Shown: positions 34,983 to 46,136, counted from the stretch's first letter. The stretch: 64,000 nucleotides of DNA from JAMXLO01 sp963832895 (GCA_963832895.1 CAWHVQ010000006.1:124001-188000); one strand, 5' to 3'. The notes: generated by a model not told the origin, from the sequence alone. Translations and numbers: made by a program.

Positions 34983-35540
34983 GCGGCCTACGCCGCAAGG
35001 CTGAGAGTGATATTCGGCGGAACGAGAGGTTCTCCGCCTGAGGCGCTGTGATGGCTCGTAGGTCAAAGTCGAGCCGACCCGGTGCCCGATGCCCGCCCAG
35101 GTGCTGCAGCTCGCGGTCGCCTGTCTCGCTCGCGTGATCGATACGGCCCGCCGTCACGCCAGGTGGGCAGAGCGATGATCATTTGAGTTGCCGCGGATCC
35201 ACGTGCATGACCAGAGTTTATCCGAGGTTTGTGGGTCGTGTGAATCCCGGTGGCCGAACGGTCGGTCTTTTCCAGCGCTCTGACCGGGCTGACCTCGGTT
35301 GTCCGCCTCATTATGTTGCCGCCTCCCGCCGAAAGCCAAAGGCCGATGTCACGTCGTTGGCGCGATCGCTTTCTCGCGGGCCGTACAGGTGCAAGTCACC
35401 TGGAAAGTCTGCACCAAAAGAAGATCGGCGCGGCGACGCCTCAGCTGCTGGGGCGTCCCGGTTCGGGCGAGGAGTTCCGCCACCCCGTCTAGCCCCAACT
35501 CCGCTAACACGGCCCGCTCTCCCAGCTCAGGGGCCGGTGA
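34983..35540. other. Region without a supported gene
   Basis: Several overlapping frames but no start signals. On the minus strand ELGERAVLAELGLDGVAELL (near 35490-35540) is a well-formed helical segment that may be a scrap of a lost gene. Nothing else is recognised. Confidence 0.4.
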
Positions 35541-35860
35541 TGGTACTCCGAGAGGCATTCGCCAAGCGCCGCTGCCTTGTCCCAGCACCGGTGTATTACG
35601 AATGGCGGGACGATCCCGAGGGAAAGACGCGGCTTGCCGTGGCGAGCGTGGACGGCGAACCCGTGGCCTTTGCCGGGATCTGCGAAACGTGGAAGTCGCC
35701 GGGCGGCGAACGGGCTGCACACCTTCGCCACCATCACCACCGAGGCCAACACGCTGCTTGCATCAATTCAGGACCGCATGCCGGTGATCGTCGAACGCGC
35801 CGGCTGGCCGCTCTGGCTTGGCGAGGCTGAAGGCGATGCGGCGGAGTTGTTGCGATCAAT
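35541..35860 (+). pseudogene. SRAP-domain (YedK/HMCES-like) fragment, frameshifted
   Basis: The segment REAFAKRRCLVPAPVYYEWR then PVAFAGICETWKSPGGER is the central part of SRAP peptidases, which crosslink to abasic sites in DNA. One extra base near 35712 shifts the frame, after which LHTFATITTEANTLLASIQD and RMPVIVERAGWPLWLG continue, with the catalytic His region HDRMP-like replaced by DRMP. The N-terminal catalytic Cys2 region is gone. A remnant. Confidence 0.65.
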
Positions 35861-35957
35861 GGCAGAAGAAGCGCCCATTTTCGGCCGGGCAGAAGCGTCG
35901 CTCCTACCGGTGTCAACAGAAGGACGCCTCGCCCGGCGGCCCTTCGCAGTTGTAAGG

Positions 35958-36291
35958 TCAGGTAGCGGCTGGCCGATGGAGCGCACAGAGTTTGTTGCCA
36001 TCGGGATCGCGGAGATAAGCCAGATACGTTTGACCACTAAGTCCTGGCGGATCTTCGATGGCCGTTCCGCCATTCGCGACACCGGCTTTATGCCAAGCAG
36101 CGGCCTGTTCTGGGCTTGCCATCGACAAACCGATCGTGCCTCCGTTGGAGTGAGTGGCCGCTTTGCCATCGATGGGCTTGCTCACCATGAGCACGCCACC
36201 GTTGTGGGCGTAGCGCAGGCGTCCCTTGGCGTCCTGCTCCCCCGAGCCGTATCCAAAATGCTGCTTTCCGCAGTCGAGGTCAAATTCTTGC
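35958..36291 (-). pseudogene. VOC-family (glyoxalase/dioxygenase fold) C-terminal fragment
   Basis: Reading leftward, LMVSKPIDGKAATHSNGGTI, then SPEQAAAWHKAGVANGGTAI and YLAYLRDPDGNKLCALHR match the second half of VOC proteins, including the metal-ligand Glu/Asp-containing RDPDGN strand. The frame is open upstream to about 36291 (FDLDCGKQHFGYGSGEQD) but no good start codon is present and the first betaalphabeta half is missing. Tail-to-tail with the SRAP fragment. Confidence 0.62.
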
Positions 36292-36492
36292 GTCCCTCGG
36301 GCGGACTGGAGCAGGCAGTCGCAGACAGTGCGCGCGGACGGTCCCTGGCACGAACAGAGCGTCCTTCAGGTCCATCGGCCCAGCGGGGCCGCATTTAGGC
36401 TCGAACGGGGAGGCGGGGTCGCGTCAACGTTAGGAAATGCAATTAGTGTTTGAGATCGGGGCGGAGGCACATGGATGTCGGGTCGGCGGACC

Positions 36493-36777
36493 CTAACCGT
36501 ATCGCTGCTTGAGATAGCCGGTGGCGTCGAGCCGTTTGCTCGCACCACCATTGCACAGGTTGGTCCGCGGGTCGAAGATGTCCTGCAGGGCTTGCAGCAG
36601 GTCTGCGAGGTCCTGTGCGAGATACAGCTCGCGCGGTTTCTTGTTTATCTTAAAGATCCAGTCCAGCATCTGAGCCGCACTGTTCATTCGCTCAAGGTCG
36701 ATCGTGTACTCGTCCGCCGCGTGCACCAGTTCGAGGCTGCTAGTATCCAGGTGCCAGTTGCCCCAAATGGGTTGCAT
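36493..36777 (-). CDS. Conserved hypothetical protein (plasmid-type)
   Basis: From ATG 36777, with AAAGGA upstream, a 94-residue protein begins MQPIWGNWHLDTSSLELVHA and continues with YTIDLERMNSAAQMLDWIF and LADLLQALQDIFDPRTNLC. Similar short proteins with an (I/L)DLERM..AQMLDWIF core occur on plasmids and integrative elements of Acetobacteraceae and relatives; function unknown. Upstream starts at 36795 and 36909 are also in frame. Confidence 0.6.
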   Translation of the reverse strand: MQPIWGNWHLDTSSLELVHAADEYTIDLERMNSAAQMLDWIFKINKKPRELYLAQDLADLLQALQDIFDPRTNLCNGGASKRLDATGYLKQRYG

Positions 36778-37183
36778 CAGGTAGCGTCCTTTCATTCGTA
36801 TACACGTAAGCCAAAACTTACCGCCCGCGTGTTGGCGCCTACTCTTTGTCTTTTGTTGGGCTTGCGGATGGTCAATTTGGTAGTGCTCCTCCAACCGCGC
36901 CGTTCCCATCCCTGCACTGACCTTGAATCATGCTCCGAGATATAGCTCACCAAAAGTGCGGAGCCGGGGTTTGGTTTGGGAATTGCGCCGCGGGACGAAC
37001 CCCATTGCAATCCCCACAGCTAAGCCTCGCATTTCAGCTGCACGTCCAGGCCGGGGAACCAATAGGCATTCAGAGGACCTTCCTCCCTGAAACCTTGCCT
37101 TTAAGGGAAGGCGTTGTCCGTCGGCTTACCCGACCGCGAGAATTCCAGCTCGACGCCATGCAGCCAGCCAGGCACGGCGTCGC
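36778..37183. other. Region without a gene; downstream of the RTX gene stop
   Basis: No convincing reading frame. Reading the minus strand after the RTX stop, CCTTCCCTTAAAGGCAAGG (around 37098-37116) gives an imperfect hairpin that could act as a weak terminator. Confidence 0.4.
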
Positions 37184-40100
37184 TTAGGTGTGCGTCAAGA
37201 ACGTGCCCGCCGCACCGTCGGACTTGAGGAGGAAGCCAGAGGACGTAAACGAACCGGCCAGGGTGAACGTGGACTTGGTCGTGCCCGCTGTAACCGTGAC
37301 CTTCGTGTTGGTGCCACTCGTGGCCGTAGTCACCTTGTCGGTGGTGGCGTACGCGAGATTGGTTAAGTCAATCGTGTCGCTTGCTGCGAAGTTCTGGATG
37401 GTGTCGCCGTTCAGATTCGCGGCGGTGTCTTTGAAGGTGTCGAGCCCGCCGGAGAAACCAATCAGCGTGTCGGCCCCTGCGCCGCCGGTCAGCGTCTGGT
37501 TGATGGCGCCAGCCTGGATGGTGTCGGCGCCAGTACCTGCCATCCGCCGTGATGAACTGCATCCCGTTCAGCGTCAGGTTGCTCGCGGCACTTAGCTTCA
37601 CCGTGGTGACGTCGGTCGTGGCGTTGAGCGCGATGGTGCCGCCGTTGGTGATCTGCAGTGTGCTGTTGGCGCCGAGACCGCTGATCGACGCGCCCGCATT
37701 GGCCGCGGTGGCCTTTATCGTCTCGTTGGCACCGCCCGCGATGACGCTTTGCGTTGGCGCGCCGAGGGTGATGGTGTCGCCACCGGTACTGCTGCCACTG
37801 ATCTTCAGGCCAGCCGTGGTGTTGGCGGTGAAGGTGGTCGTCGCCGCGAGTTGCACCGCGTTGATGCCGGTGATTGCGGCGCCCATTGTTGCATTGCCGC
37901 CGCCGGTCACCACCAGCGTGTTGCTGCCGGCGCCCCCTTTGATGGTGGTGTTGCCGATGGTTGACTTGGTGACGTTATAGATATCGGCGCCGGCGCCGCC
38001 GTTGACGGTTTCGTTGGCGCCCAAGGTTACCGTGTCGTTGCCCGCTCCCAGGTTGATCACATCGGTGTTGTTGGCACCGATGATGGTGATGCCTCCCCCC
38101 GCGGCCGAGGCCACATTCACTGTCGCGGTCAGCCCGGCTTTCAGCGTGACAATCTGCGCGCTCGTCCCCTGTCCTTCCTGCGCGGCGATGACCTGGATGT
38201 TCGTCAACTTCGTCACCGCTGCGAGATCAAACGCTCCGCCGCCGGACAACTGCAAGGTGTTGGTCACGCCAGTGCCGGTGCCTCCGGTGATTTTGTCGGC
38301 CGGAAGCAGAGTTCCCGCTGTCGCGACGATGGTGGTGCTCACCGACCCGGTCGTGATGGTCACCGGGGTTGTCGGCAGGGTAACGGTCGAGAGGTTTGCG
38401 GTCGGCACGAAGGTCAGGTCGGTTCCGCCGCCCCCGGTGGTGTCGGCCGCGACGGCAAAGTTGCCCTGGAACAATCCGGACAATGTGACCTTGCTGGTGG
38501 TGGTCCCGCTGCTCAGCGTCAGCACAGTGCTCGTAGCGCCAACCGTGACCTTGCTGATCGTCGCCGACGCGAAGTCGGTGAAGTCGATGACATCAGTGGA
38601 GAGAAAGTTGGCGATGGTATCGCCGTTCAGGTCAGCGGCTGTGTCGCGGAAGATGTCACTTCCGGCACTGGAGCCGGTCAGCGTGTTGGCTCCTGCGCCG
38701 CCAGTCAGCACCTGGCCCGCACCGCCCGCGGTAATGCTGTCGGCGCCGGCGCTCCCGACGATTTTCAGCCCGGTCGTGGCATTGGCGGTGAAGGTTGTCG
38801 CCGACGCCAGTTGCACCGTGGTGATGCCGGTGATGCCGGCCCCCATGATGGCAGTGCCGCCGCCGGTGACGCTGAGTGTGTTGGTCCCCTTCGTGCCGCC
38901 GTTGATGGTTACATTGCCGACGTTGGCCGAGGTGACTTTGAAGGTGTTATTGCCGCCGCCGCTGTTCACCGTCTCGCCGGCCCCCACGGTAACTGTGTCA
39001 TTGCCCGCGCCAAGGTTGATGACGTCGCTGTTGGCCGCACCGGTGATGGTGATGGTGGGCGAAGTATCGGTTGCCGTCGTGTCCGAGGCGACGTTCACCG
39101 TCGCGTTCAGCCCGGCTCGTAGCGTCACCGTCTGCGCCGTTGTGCCCTGGCCCTCCTGAGCTGTGATGATCGCGATGTTCGTGAGCGTCGCGGGCGCCGC
39201 GAGGTTAAAGGTACCCCCGCCCTGCAGAGCGAGCGTGTTCGTCGCGGTGCCACCGTTGATGTTGTCGGTGGCGGTCAACGTGGCGGTCTTGGCGAAGATC
39301 GTGTTGTTGGCAGCGCCGCCCGTGAAGGTATCCTTGCCAGTAGTCAGCGTGAACGTTTGGCCCGGCGTCACCGTCACGGCAATGCTCTGCGGTGCCGCTG
39401 CGACGCCGAAGCTGTCGACGGCGTTGAGCGTGATGGTGTCGGACGGCGTCGTGCCATCGGTGTCGGATAGCGTCGCCAGGTCACTGTTCACTGTCGTGAG
39501 GGACCCGGCGATCGTCAGGCTGGTGGTACCCGAGCCGGTTACGCCCGTTCCGGTTGCCGAGAGCAAGCCGTTTGTATCGGCCAGTGTGACGGTGAACGTC
39601 TCACCGGTGACGTTGGCGATCTCCGCCAGGCTGAGACCGGCGATAAGCGTCGGCGCGCCCTGATTGATCGTTGCTGTGAGGGGCGCGGTGAGCGTCGGGG
39701 CGCCGATGTCGGTGGCGGCGACCGTCGTCGTGCTGTCTGTCGCAGTGGCCAGCGCCGTGTCGGTGTCCACGATGGTAAAGGTGGTGGTGACGGTCTGACC
39801 CGGCAGGACCTGCGCCTGGTTTATGGTTGGCGTGAACACCAGGGCGTCCAGCGCCGCGGTGACCACGGCGGTGGTGCCGGTGTCGGTATAGACGCCAGCT
39901 GTGGTGTTGACGAAGCCACCCAGGTTGGTCAGCGTGCCGTTCGCCGCTGCGGACAGCGTGACCGTCACGGTCTCGGTCTGGCCGAGGTTCAGATCCGCGA
40001 GCGTGACCTTGGAGAACGGCGCTATGGTCTGACGATCACTCGTCAACTGGCCCGCGACGGTGCCGGTGATCGTCGGGGGAACGGCCACGTCGGTGGCGAC

Positions 40101-42454
40101 GACGGTTGTCGTGCTGTCGGTGGCAGTGGCCAGCGCCGTGTCGGTGTCCACGATGGTAAAGCCAGTGGTGACGGTGCTCCCCGGCGCCACCTGATTGGCG
40201 GTCGGCGTGAACACCAGGCCATCAAGAGCCGCGGTGACCACAGCGGCGGTACCGGTGTTGGTATAAACTCCTGTTGCTGCGGTGTAGGTGCCGCCGCCCA
40301 GATTGGACAGCGTGCCGTTCGCCGCGGCAGACAGCGTGACCGTCACGGTCTCGGTCTGGGGGGAAGCATTCGTATCCCCGATCGTAACCGTCGAGAACGG
40401 TGCGATGGTTGCCAGATCAGTCGTCGCCTGGCCCGCGGCGGTGCCTGTGATGGTTGGAGGAGCGGCCAGGGTTATCGAAACGACATTCGTGCCCGCACTG
40501 GTGAGGTCGAGTTCGAGCTGATTTTGTCCGTTGACGTCGGTGAGGCTGACGATAGTTGCGCCGGTGACGGTGGGCGTGAGCGTGGTGGCTCCGCCGAGGT
40601 CGACGAGGACATCGCCTGTGCCGGCCGCGGTGAAGCTGAGATTGAGACCATTGCCGGTGACCGAGACCAGATCCGCCCGCATCGGTAGGGATTCGATGTG
40701 TGTGACATCGTCCTGCGTGGTGCCAAGATTGATCGTGAACGTGCCGCCATTGGTCGGCAGGAACAGCTCCGTCGAGTTGTAGGCGTACCAGTTCGTGACG
40801 TTCTGAATGACGTCCGTGCCGCCGTTGATGACGTCGAGCGCCATCCCGCCGACATCCGGCGCCGTGGGGTCCGGGGTGACCGTCGCGGTGATCGTGTTGC
40901 CGACGGTGGTGTAGCTGATGGCCGCCTTCTGCTGTGCCTCGTCGCGTGCGGCAAGCTCCTCGAGCGTCAGGAATTCGTAGTTGTCGTTGTAGGCCTGCTG
41001 GATGAAGTCCGTGTACATCGCCGTCGTATAGGGCGAGCCCGTCCCGGTATCAGTATCGGTGTTCCAGGCTGCGACGCCATAGTCGTGGATCGGCAAGACG
41101 ACGACGGGTGTGCCGGCGGCATTCGCGGTCAACGACGCGAATTCCGCGTCCCAGTCGGCCTCGGCCTGCGCCACCGTCTTGCCTTCATACTGAACTTCGG
41201 TGAAGTCGAAGGTCATGTTCGGCGCGATATAGAGCGACCCCTCGTCGGTCGGATCCATGTAGCCGATCGCACTCGGATCGCCGGAACCAATGCCGGTCCC
41301 CGGTGACATAGCCGACATAGCCGGGGGTGGTCGCCGTCGCGGCAACCGACCGGTAGTACGCCTGGATGTTCTGAGAGGTTGTCGCCGTCTCGTTGGCGCC
41401 TGGCACCGCGGCGCCATAGATCGTGGTACCGAGCTCCTGCTCCTCGAGGGTTTTCGACGTACCGAACTCATAGGCGTAGGTGAACGGGTTGCCGTCGGCA
41501 CTCAGTACGGTGCCGGTCGTCTGCAGGAAGTTGGTGTTCTCCGGGGGGATGGCGAAGGTCAGAGTGGTACCAGCCGGTATGTCTGCGAGGGTTCCTACAT
41601 TGGCACCACCATATCCTGCGGGAGTATAGCTGATCGAGATGGTGTCACCGCTCACCGCCGTGACCAGAGTGTTCTCCACGGCGTCGCCGGTTCCACCCTC
41701 GTCGGTGAGGCCGGTGGTAATTGGCGTGTTCGAGCCGAGGGCACTGCCATCGGTCACGAACATGCCCATCGTGCTGCCGCCGAACGACGGCACGCTATTC
41801 AGCGTGATTGTCGTGGAGCCCGCCGGTGTGTCGCCAACGGTGGTGGCGGTGAACGTCTCGGTCGGCGGGTTGATGAGGTGAGTATAGGAGTGGTTGCCGA
41901 TCTCGTCCCCCATCGCCAGAAGGTCCTGGTAATAGGGCAGCAGCGCGGTCCAGTTGGTGCTTGTGACTTCAGAACCGTTCGCACCCGTGCCGGTGCCAGC
42001 CGGATCGTCGCCGATGTTAATGTAGAAAGATCCCACGAAGTCGTATTGCTGGTTCCACTGCTGCAGGATCGGGATGAGTGTGGCATCGATCCCGTCGCTG
42101 GCAGGCTGTTGGACTCCGTTGACAGTCGGCGTCGTATCGTCGGGGAACTGCGACTGGTCCATGTCCATGCGTACTGCGACCACGCCGGCGTCGCGAGATA
42201 TGTGCAGCGCCACGCCTGGCTGTGTGCCGGCGACGACGCTCTGGATGGCGTTGGACAGCAGATTGCTGTCGCCCATCAGGTCAGCGGTGGCGAAATGCAC
42301 GTTCGTCCCGCCGGTCGTGGTTTCGACCACGCCAGGCAGCGTGGTGGCGGTGGTGGCGCCCGCAGGGGTGACGTTCTGGTTCACCAGCACGTCGGGCGTG
42401 ACGCCGCCGACACCCTGATACGAGGCGTAACTTTCGTTGGTGTAGGAGGTGATG
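37184..42454 (-). pseudogene. Very large RTX / polysaccharide deacetylase-like secreted protein, truncated and frameshifted
   Basis: Reading leftward from the IS21 edge, the product (at least 1,750 residues) opens with HITSYTNESYASYQGVGG and a NodB-like deacetylase domain (DAGVVAVRMDMDQSQFP, GDEIGNHSYTHLI, VLPIHDYGVAAW). Two long cadherin/Ig-like repeats follow (FTIVDTDTALATATDSTTT), then hemolysin-type Ca-binding blocks (NLGAGNDTV, GGAGANTL, GGAGADTLIG), and a type I secretion-like end. The start is lost to IS21. Two single-base changes break the frame: an extra G at 41298-41301 and one extra base at 37533-37539 within GTACCTG. Long internal duplications repeat AQEGQGT. It was probably exported by a type I system to the cell surface. 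Confidence 0.85.
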
Positions 42455-42538
42455 TGTTGATTTCCAGTGAGATCTGACCCGGGAATTCCGGCGAGAATTG
42501 ACCCGGCTGCTGTTTATGGTTTGGGTTTCATGAGGGGG

Positions 42539-43321
42539 TCAAGGCTGGGGTTTCTCCTTTCGCTTTTGGGATTTTTGTACGGAACTGTTCCGGAACCTGA
42601 AGCTGTCGTTTCCGGTTTCCAGGATGTGGCAGTGGTGAGTGAGGCGATCCAGGAGAGCGGTCGTCATCTTGGCGTCACCGAAGACGGCGGACCATTCGCT
42701 AAAGCTGAGATTGGTGGTGATGACGATGCTGGTGCGCTCGTAGAGCTTGCTGAGAAGATGGAACAGCAAAGCGCCGCCTGAGGGACTAAAGGGCAGGTAG
42801 CCGAGTTCATCGAGGATGACGAGATCGACATGGCCGAGACGGCCGGCGATCTGGCCGGCCTTTCCCTGAGCCTTTTCCTGTTCGAGAGCATTGACCAGCT
42901 CGACGGTGGAGAAGAAGCGGGTACGCTTCTTGTGATGCTCGATGGCCTGCACGCCAAGCGCGGTGGCGATGTGCGTCTTGCCGGTACCGGGCCCACCGAC
43001 CAGCACGACGTTGTCGATGGGCTCGATAAAGTCACACCGGTGAAGGCGCCTGACCAGCGCTTCGTTGACCTCGCTGGACGCGAAGTCGAAGCCGGCCAGG
43101 TCGCGATAGGCCGGGAAGCGGGCGGCCTTGAGCTGATATGCCATGGAGCGGACCTCTCGCTCGGCGGTCTCCGCCTTGAGCAGCTGGGAGAGTATGGGAA
43201 TGGCAGCCTCGAAGGCCGGAGCGCCCTGTTGCGCCAGTTCATCGACGGCCTGCGCCATGCCGCACATCTTCAGGCTGCGCAGCAGGATGACGAGAGCGCC
43301 GCTGGCGGGATCATGACGCAT
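42539..43321 (-). CDS. istB: IS21 transposition helper ATPase
   Basis: A 260-residue AAA+ ATPase from ATG 43321, overlapping the end of istA by 11 bases. Walker A is VVLVGGPGTGKTHIATAL, Walker B LVILDELGYLPF, sensor IVITTNLSFSEW, and the tail has TALLDRLTHHCHILET. It loads onto DNA, selects targets and stimulates IstA. The length and motifs are complete. Confidence 0.95.
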   Translation of the reverse strand: MRHDPASGALVILLRSLKMCGMAQAVDELAQQGAPAFEAAIPILSQLLKAETAEREVRSMAYQLKAARFPAYRDLAGFDFASSEVNEALVRRLHRCDFIEPIDNVVLVGGPGTGKTHIATALGVQAIEHHKKRTRFFSTVELVNALEQEKAQGKAGQIAGRLGHVDLVILDELGYLPFSPSGGALLFHLLSKLYERTSIVITTNLSFSEWSAVFGDAKMTTALLDRLTHHCHILETGNDSFRFRNSSVQKSQKRKEKPQP

Positions 43322-44840
43322 GGCGCGCCTCCCCGGTCTGGCGCAGGGCGTCATAGCGTTCAACGTCGGCCCTGGGTTCGTTGGTCAACGCCAAGGCCTG
43401 CGGGGCAGTGACCACCGGCGGAGTGGCAGGCTTGCCATCTATCAGTCTGTGGAGCCGGTTGAGGATGTGGGTCTTGGACGGCACGCCGTCCTCCAGCGCC
43501 AGTTCCACCGCCACCAGCACGGCCTGCTCGTCATGGTGAAGCACCAGGGCCAGGATCTCCACCATCTCCCGATCGCCACCGATACGGCGCAAGAGGTGGT
43601 GCTGCAGCCGCTTGAAAGCGTCCGGCAATTCCAGGAACGGGGCACCGTTGCGCAGGGCACCAGGCTTTCTCTGGATCACCGCCAGGTAATGACGCCAGTC
43701 ATACACGGTCCGCCCTGGCCCGTTATGGGTCCGGTCGATGACGCGCGGGTGCTGGCAGACGACATGGCCTTCCGCCGCGACCACAAGCTTGTCGGGATAG
43801 ACCCGCAGGCTGACCGGTCGGTTGGCAAACGACGCCGGCACGCTGTAGCGGTTACGTTCCAGGTGGATCAGGCAAGTCGATGAGACCCGCTTGGTAACTT
43901 CCACGAACCCATCGAATAGCCGGTCCACACGCATGAGGCTCTCGACTTCCTGGGCCCAGACATCGGCGATCATTCCCGGCTCGCCGCCATGCCGGGTCTG
44001 CCCCCAAAGCTCCCGGCAGCGCTGCTCCAGCCAGCCGTTCAGGGCGCCCAGGCTTTCGAACGGGGGCATGGTTTGCCAGAGGCGGTGCCGCGCATCCTGG
44101 ACGTTCTTCTCGACCTGTCCCTTCTCCCATCCAGAAGCGGGATTACAGAACTCGGCTTCGAACAGGTAATGACTGGTCATGGCCGAAAAACGAGCATTGA
44201 CGCTGCGTTCCTTGCCGCGGCCGACCTTGTCCACGGCGGTGCGCATGTTGTCGTATATGCCTCGCCGCGGCACTCCACCGAGAACCCGGAAGGCGTGGTT
44301 GTGCGCGTCAAACAGCATCTCATGGGTCTGCAGCAGATAGGCGCGGACGGTGAACGCCCGGCTGTAGCAAAGCTTGACGTGCGCCACCTGCAGCTTGACA
44401 CGAACGCCATGGATGACCGCGAAGTCCTCGCTCCAGTCGAACTGGAAAGCCTCACCCGGTGCAAACGACAGAGGCACGAAGCTTCCCCGCCCGGCAGTCT
44501 GCTGCAGCCGATGACATTCCTCCTTCCAGGCCCGGGCAAACGCCGCCACACGGTTGTAGGATCCGTCGTAGCCGAGGCTGACGAGATCTCCACACAGCTG
44601 CTTGACCGTCCGCCGTTGCTTGCGCGGCCGCCCTGCTTCACGCCGCAGCCACGCCGATAGTTTCTCGGCATAGGGATCGAGCTTGCTCGGCCGGTCCGGC
44701 ACCTGAAACTTCGGCTCGATCACATCGGACCGAAGGTACTTGCGGACCGTGTTCCGCGACACACCGGTGCGTCGGGAGATCTCCCGGATCGGCACCTGAT
44801 CTCGCTTATGCCACCGACGGATAATGCTCAAAAACGCCAT
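43311..44840 (-). CDS. istA: IS21 transposase
   Basis: A 509-residue DDE transposase from ATG 44840 (MAFLSIIRRWHKRDQVPIRE). It has an N-terminal helix-turn-helix (ISRRTGVSRNTVRKYL) and the RNase H-like core with catalytic Asp in PGEAFQFDWSEDFAV, then RGIYDNMRTAVDKV and the Glu in NPASGWEKGQVEKNVQ. The C-terminal Mu-type beta-barrel is RNRYSVPASFANRPVSLRVY. ATG 44864 is in frame a little upstream. It is transcribed with istB as an operon. Intact. Confidence 0.95.
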   Translation of the reverse strand: MAFLSIIRRWHKRDQVPIREISRRTGVSRNTVRKYLRSDVIEPKFQVPDRPSKLDPYAEKLSAWLRREAGRPRKQRRTVKQLCGDLVSLGYDGSYNRVAAFARAWKEECHRLQQTAGRGSFVPLSFAPGEAFQFDWSEDFAVIHGVRVKLQVAHVKLCYSRAFTVRAYLLQTHEMLFDAHNHAFRVLGGVPRRGIYDNMRTAVDKVGRGKERSVNARFSAMTSHYLFEAEFCNPASGWEKGQVEKNVQDARHRLWQTMPPFESLGALNGWLEQRCRELWGQTRHGGEPGMIADVWAQEVESLMRVDRLFDGFVEVTKRVSSTCLIHLERNRYSVPASFANRPVSLRVYPDKLVVAAEGHVVCQHPRVIDRTHNGPGRTVYDWRHYLAVIQRKPGALRNGAPFLELPDAFKRLQHHLLRRIGGDREMVEILALVLHHDEQAVLVAVELALEDGVPSKTHILNRLHRLIDGKPATPPVVTAPQALALTNEPRADVERYDALRQTGEARHAS

Positions 44841-45152
44841 GTCCAACACTCCGTTCATCCCCACCCACTTCAGACGGGGTCAAGCGTTCGCACATGGGTC
44901 ACTTCTCAGTGGAAATACCGACCTCTCCCGGGTCAGTTCTCAGCGGCAATCAACAGTCAAGGCTTTTATCAGTCTCTTATATAAAGTCCCTTGCCGGTTC
45001 ATCGTGGATAACCCCGCTGCTCCTTGGTGATTCAGCGCAATCAGGCCCGTTTGGCCATTGCCGATTCAGCGCAAGCCCATCCCGATGCATCGTGGAAAAT
45101 TCAGATCCGCAACAGATTGGCAATTCATCGCGCCCGAATCGGCGGCGGCAGG

Positions 45153-46015
45153 ATGGTGGAAGGTGCCACAAAGGCGCAAAGGAATAGGATTGCACGACGG
45201 GTTGAGATGACCCACGAAATGCTGTCCGCGCTCCCCACGGCTGAGGATTTTGCCTTCCTGCACTCTGGCCTAGCTCAGACCTGCCTACCGCACTCTCGGC
45301 CTGCAGATGACACGGGCGTCTGGCGCCGGCAATCCGGCCGCTTCAGCCTTCTGGTGCAGCCCGGCGTGATCGATGACGGAAAGGTCGCACGGCACGTCGG
45401 CGTGCCATACGGCAGTCGAGCCAGGCTGATTATGCTGCATCTCCAGAGTGAGGGTTTGAAGTCTCGCACCGTGTCCCTCGGCCCATCGCTGTCGGCGTTC
45501 CTTCGCAGCCTCGGCCTTCCAGTCTCTGGGGGGCCACGTGGCTCGATCGTCGCCATACGGGAGCAGAGCTTACGCATTGCTCGTTGCACCATGACGATGC
45601 AGTGGACTGACAAAAATGAAGCTGGAGACGAGCGTACGCTGATTGCCGATACTCGCATCGTCGATGGCATGGAGTTGTGGCGATCCGCGAGTGGCGAGGA
45701 GTGGTGTGGGACTGTCGAACTGTCAGAACAATTCCATGACCACTTCGCCAACATGCGGTCCCTCTCGACCGACGCGGCATCGCGCATCTGGCAGGTAACT
45801 CGCTGGGCCTAGACCTCTACGCCCTGCTCGCATATCGGCTGCCGAAGCTTCAAAGGGAAGTACATCTGCGGTGGAACGCCCTGCAAGCACAAATCGGGGC
45901 GAACGAGCGTGAAGCGTTCAATTTGGCGCACTGAATCCGTGGTGTTATGCCCGATGTGCTGACGGCCTACCCGCACGCCCAGATCGAAATCACGCCGCAC
46001 GGGCTGCTACTAAAG
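45153..46015 (+). pseudogene. repA: Plasmid replication initiator RepA, broken
   Basis: From ATG 45153 the product is a RepA-type initiator: DFAFLHSGLAQTCLPHSRPA, VWRRQSGRFSLLVQPGVID, VPYGSRARLIMLHLQSEGLK, SRTVSLGPSLSAFLRSLGLP and LRIARCTMTMQWTDKNEAGD. A missing base at about 45757 shifts the frame; VPLDRRGIAHLAGNSLGLDL continues to NLAH, where an in-frame TGA (about 45932) interrupts. VMPDVLTAYPHAQIEITPHG then runs into the second IS21 at 46016. It once started plasmid replication; three lesions mean it is dead. Confidence 0.82.
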
Positions 46016-46136
46016 TGTGAAATCGCTCGCAATAGTGACCCCCTGAGGGCGGTTTTCGCTTCCAATCGCGACCCCTCGGCTCTGTGTGTCAGCGTCTCTC
46101 CCTATGGCCCAGGTCGGCCTGGGAGGGGTTTGGGGG

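Larger units (their letters stand above)
42455..44955 (-). mobile_element. IS21-family insertion sequence, copy 1
   Basis: The ends read TGTTGATTTCCAGTGAGATC (left) and the reverse complement of GAGAACTGACCC...TGTTGATT (right, ending at 44955). Several internal copies of the CTGACCC motif form the multiple terminal repeats of IS21. Length is 2501 bases. It inserted in the RTX gene; flanking bases show no matching duplication, so one side has been rearranged. Confidence 0.9.

Noticed and set aside
37184..41300. Repetitive DNA at 37-41 kb considered as a CRISPR or satellite array
   Set aside because: The repeats are protein-coding (cadherin-like and RTX blocks) with long, imperfect units and no spacer structure.
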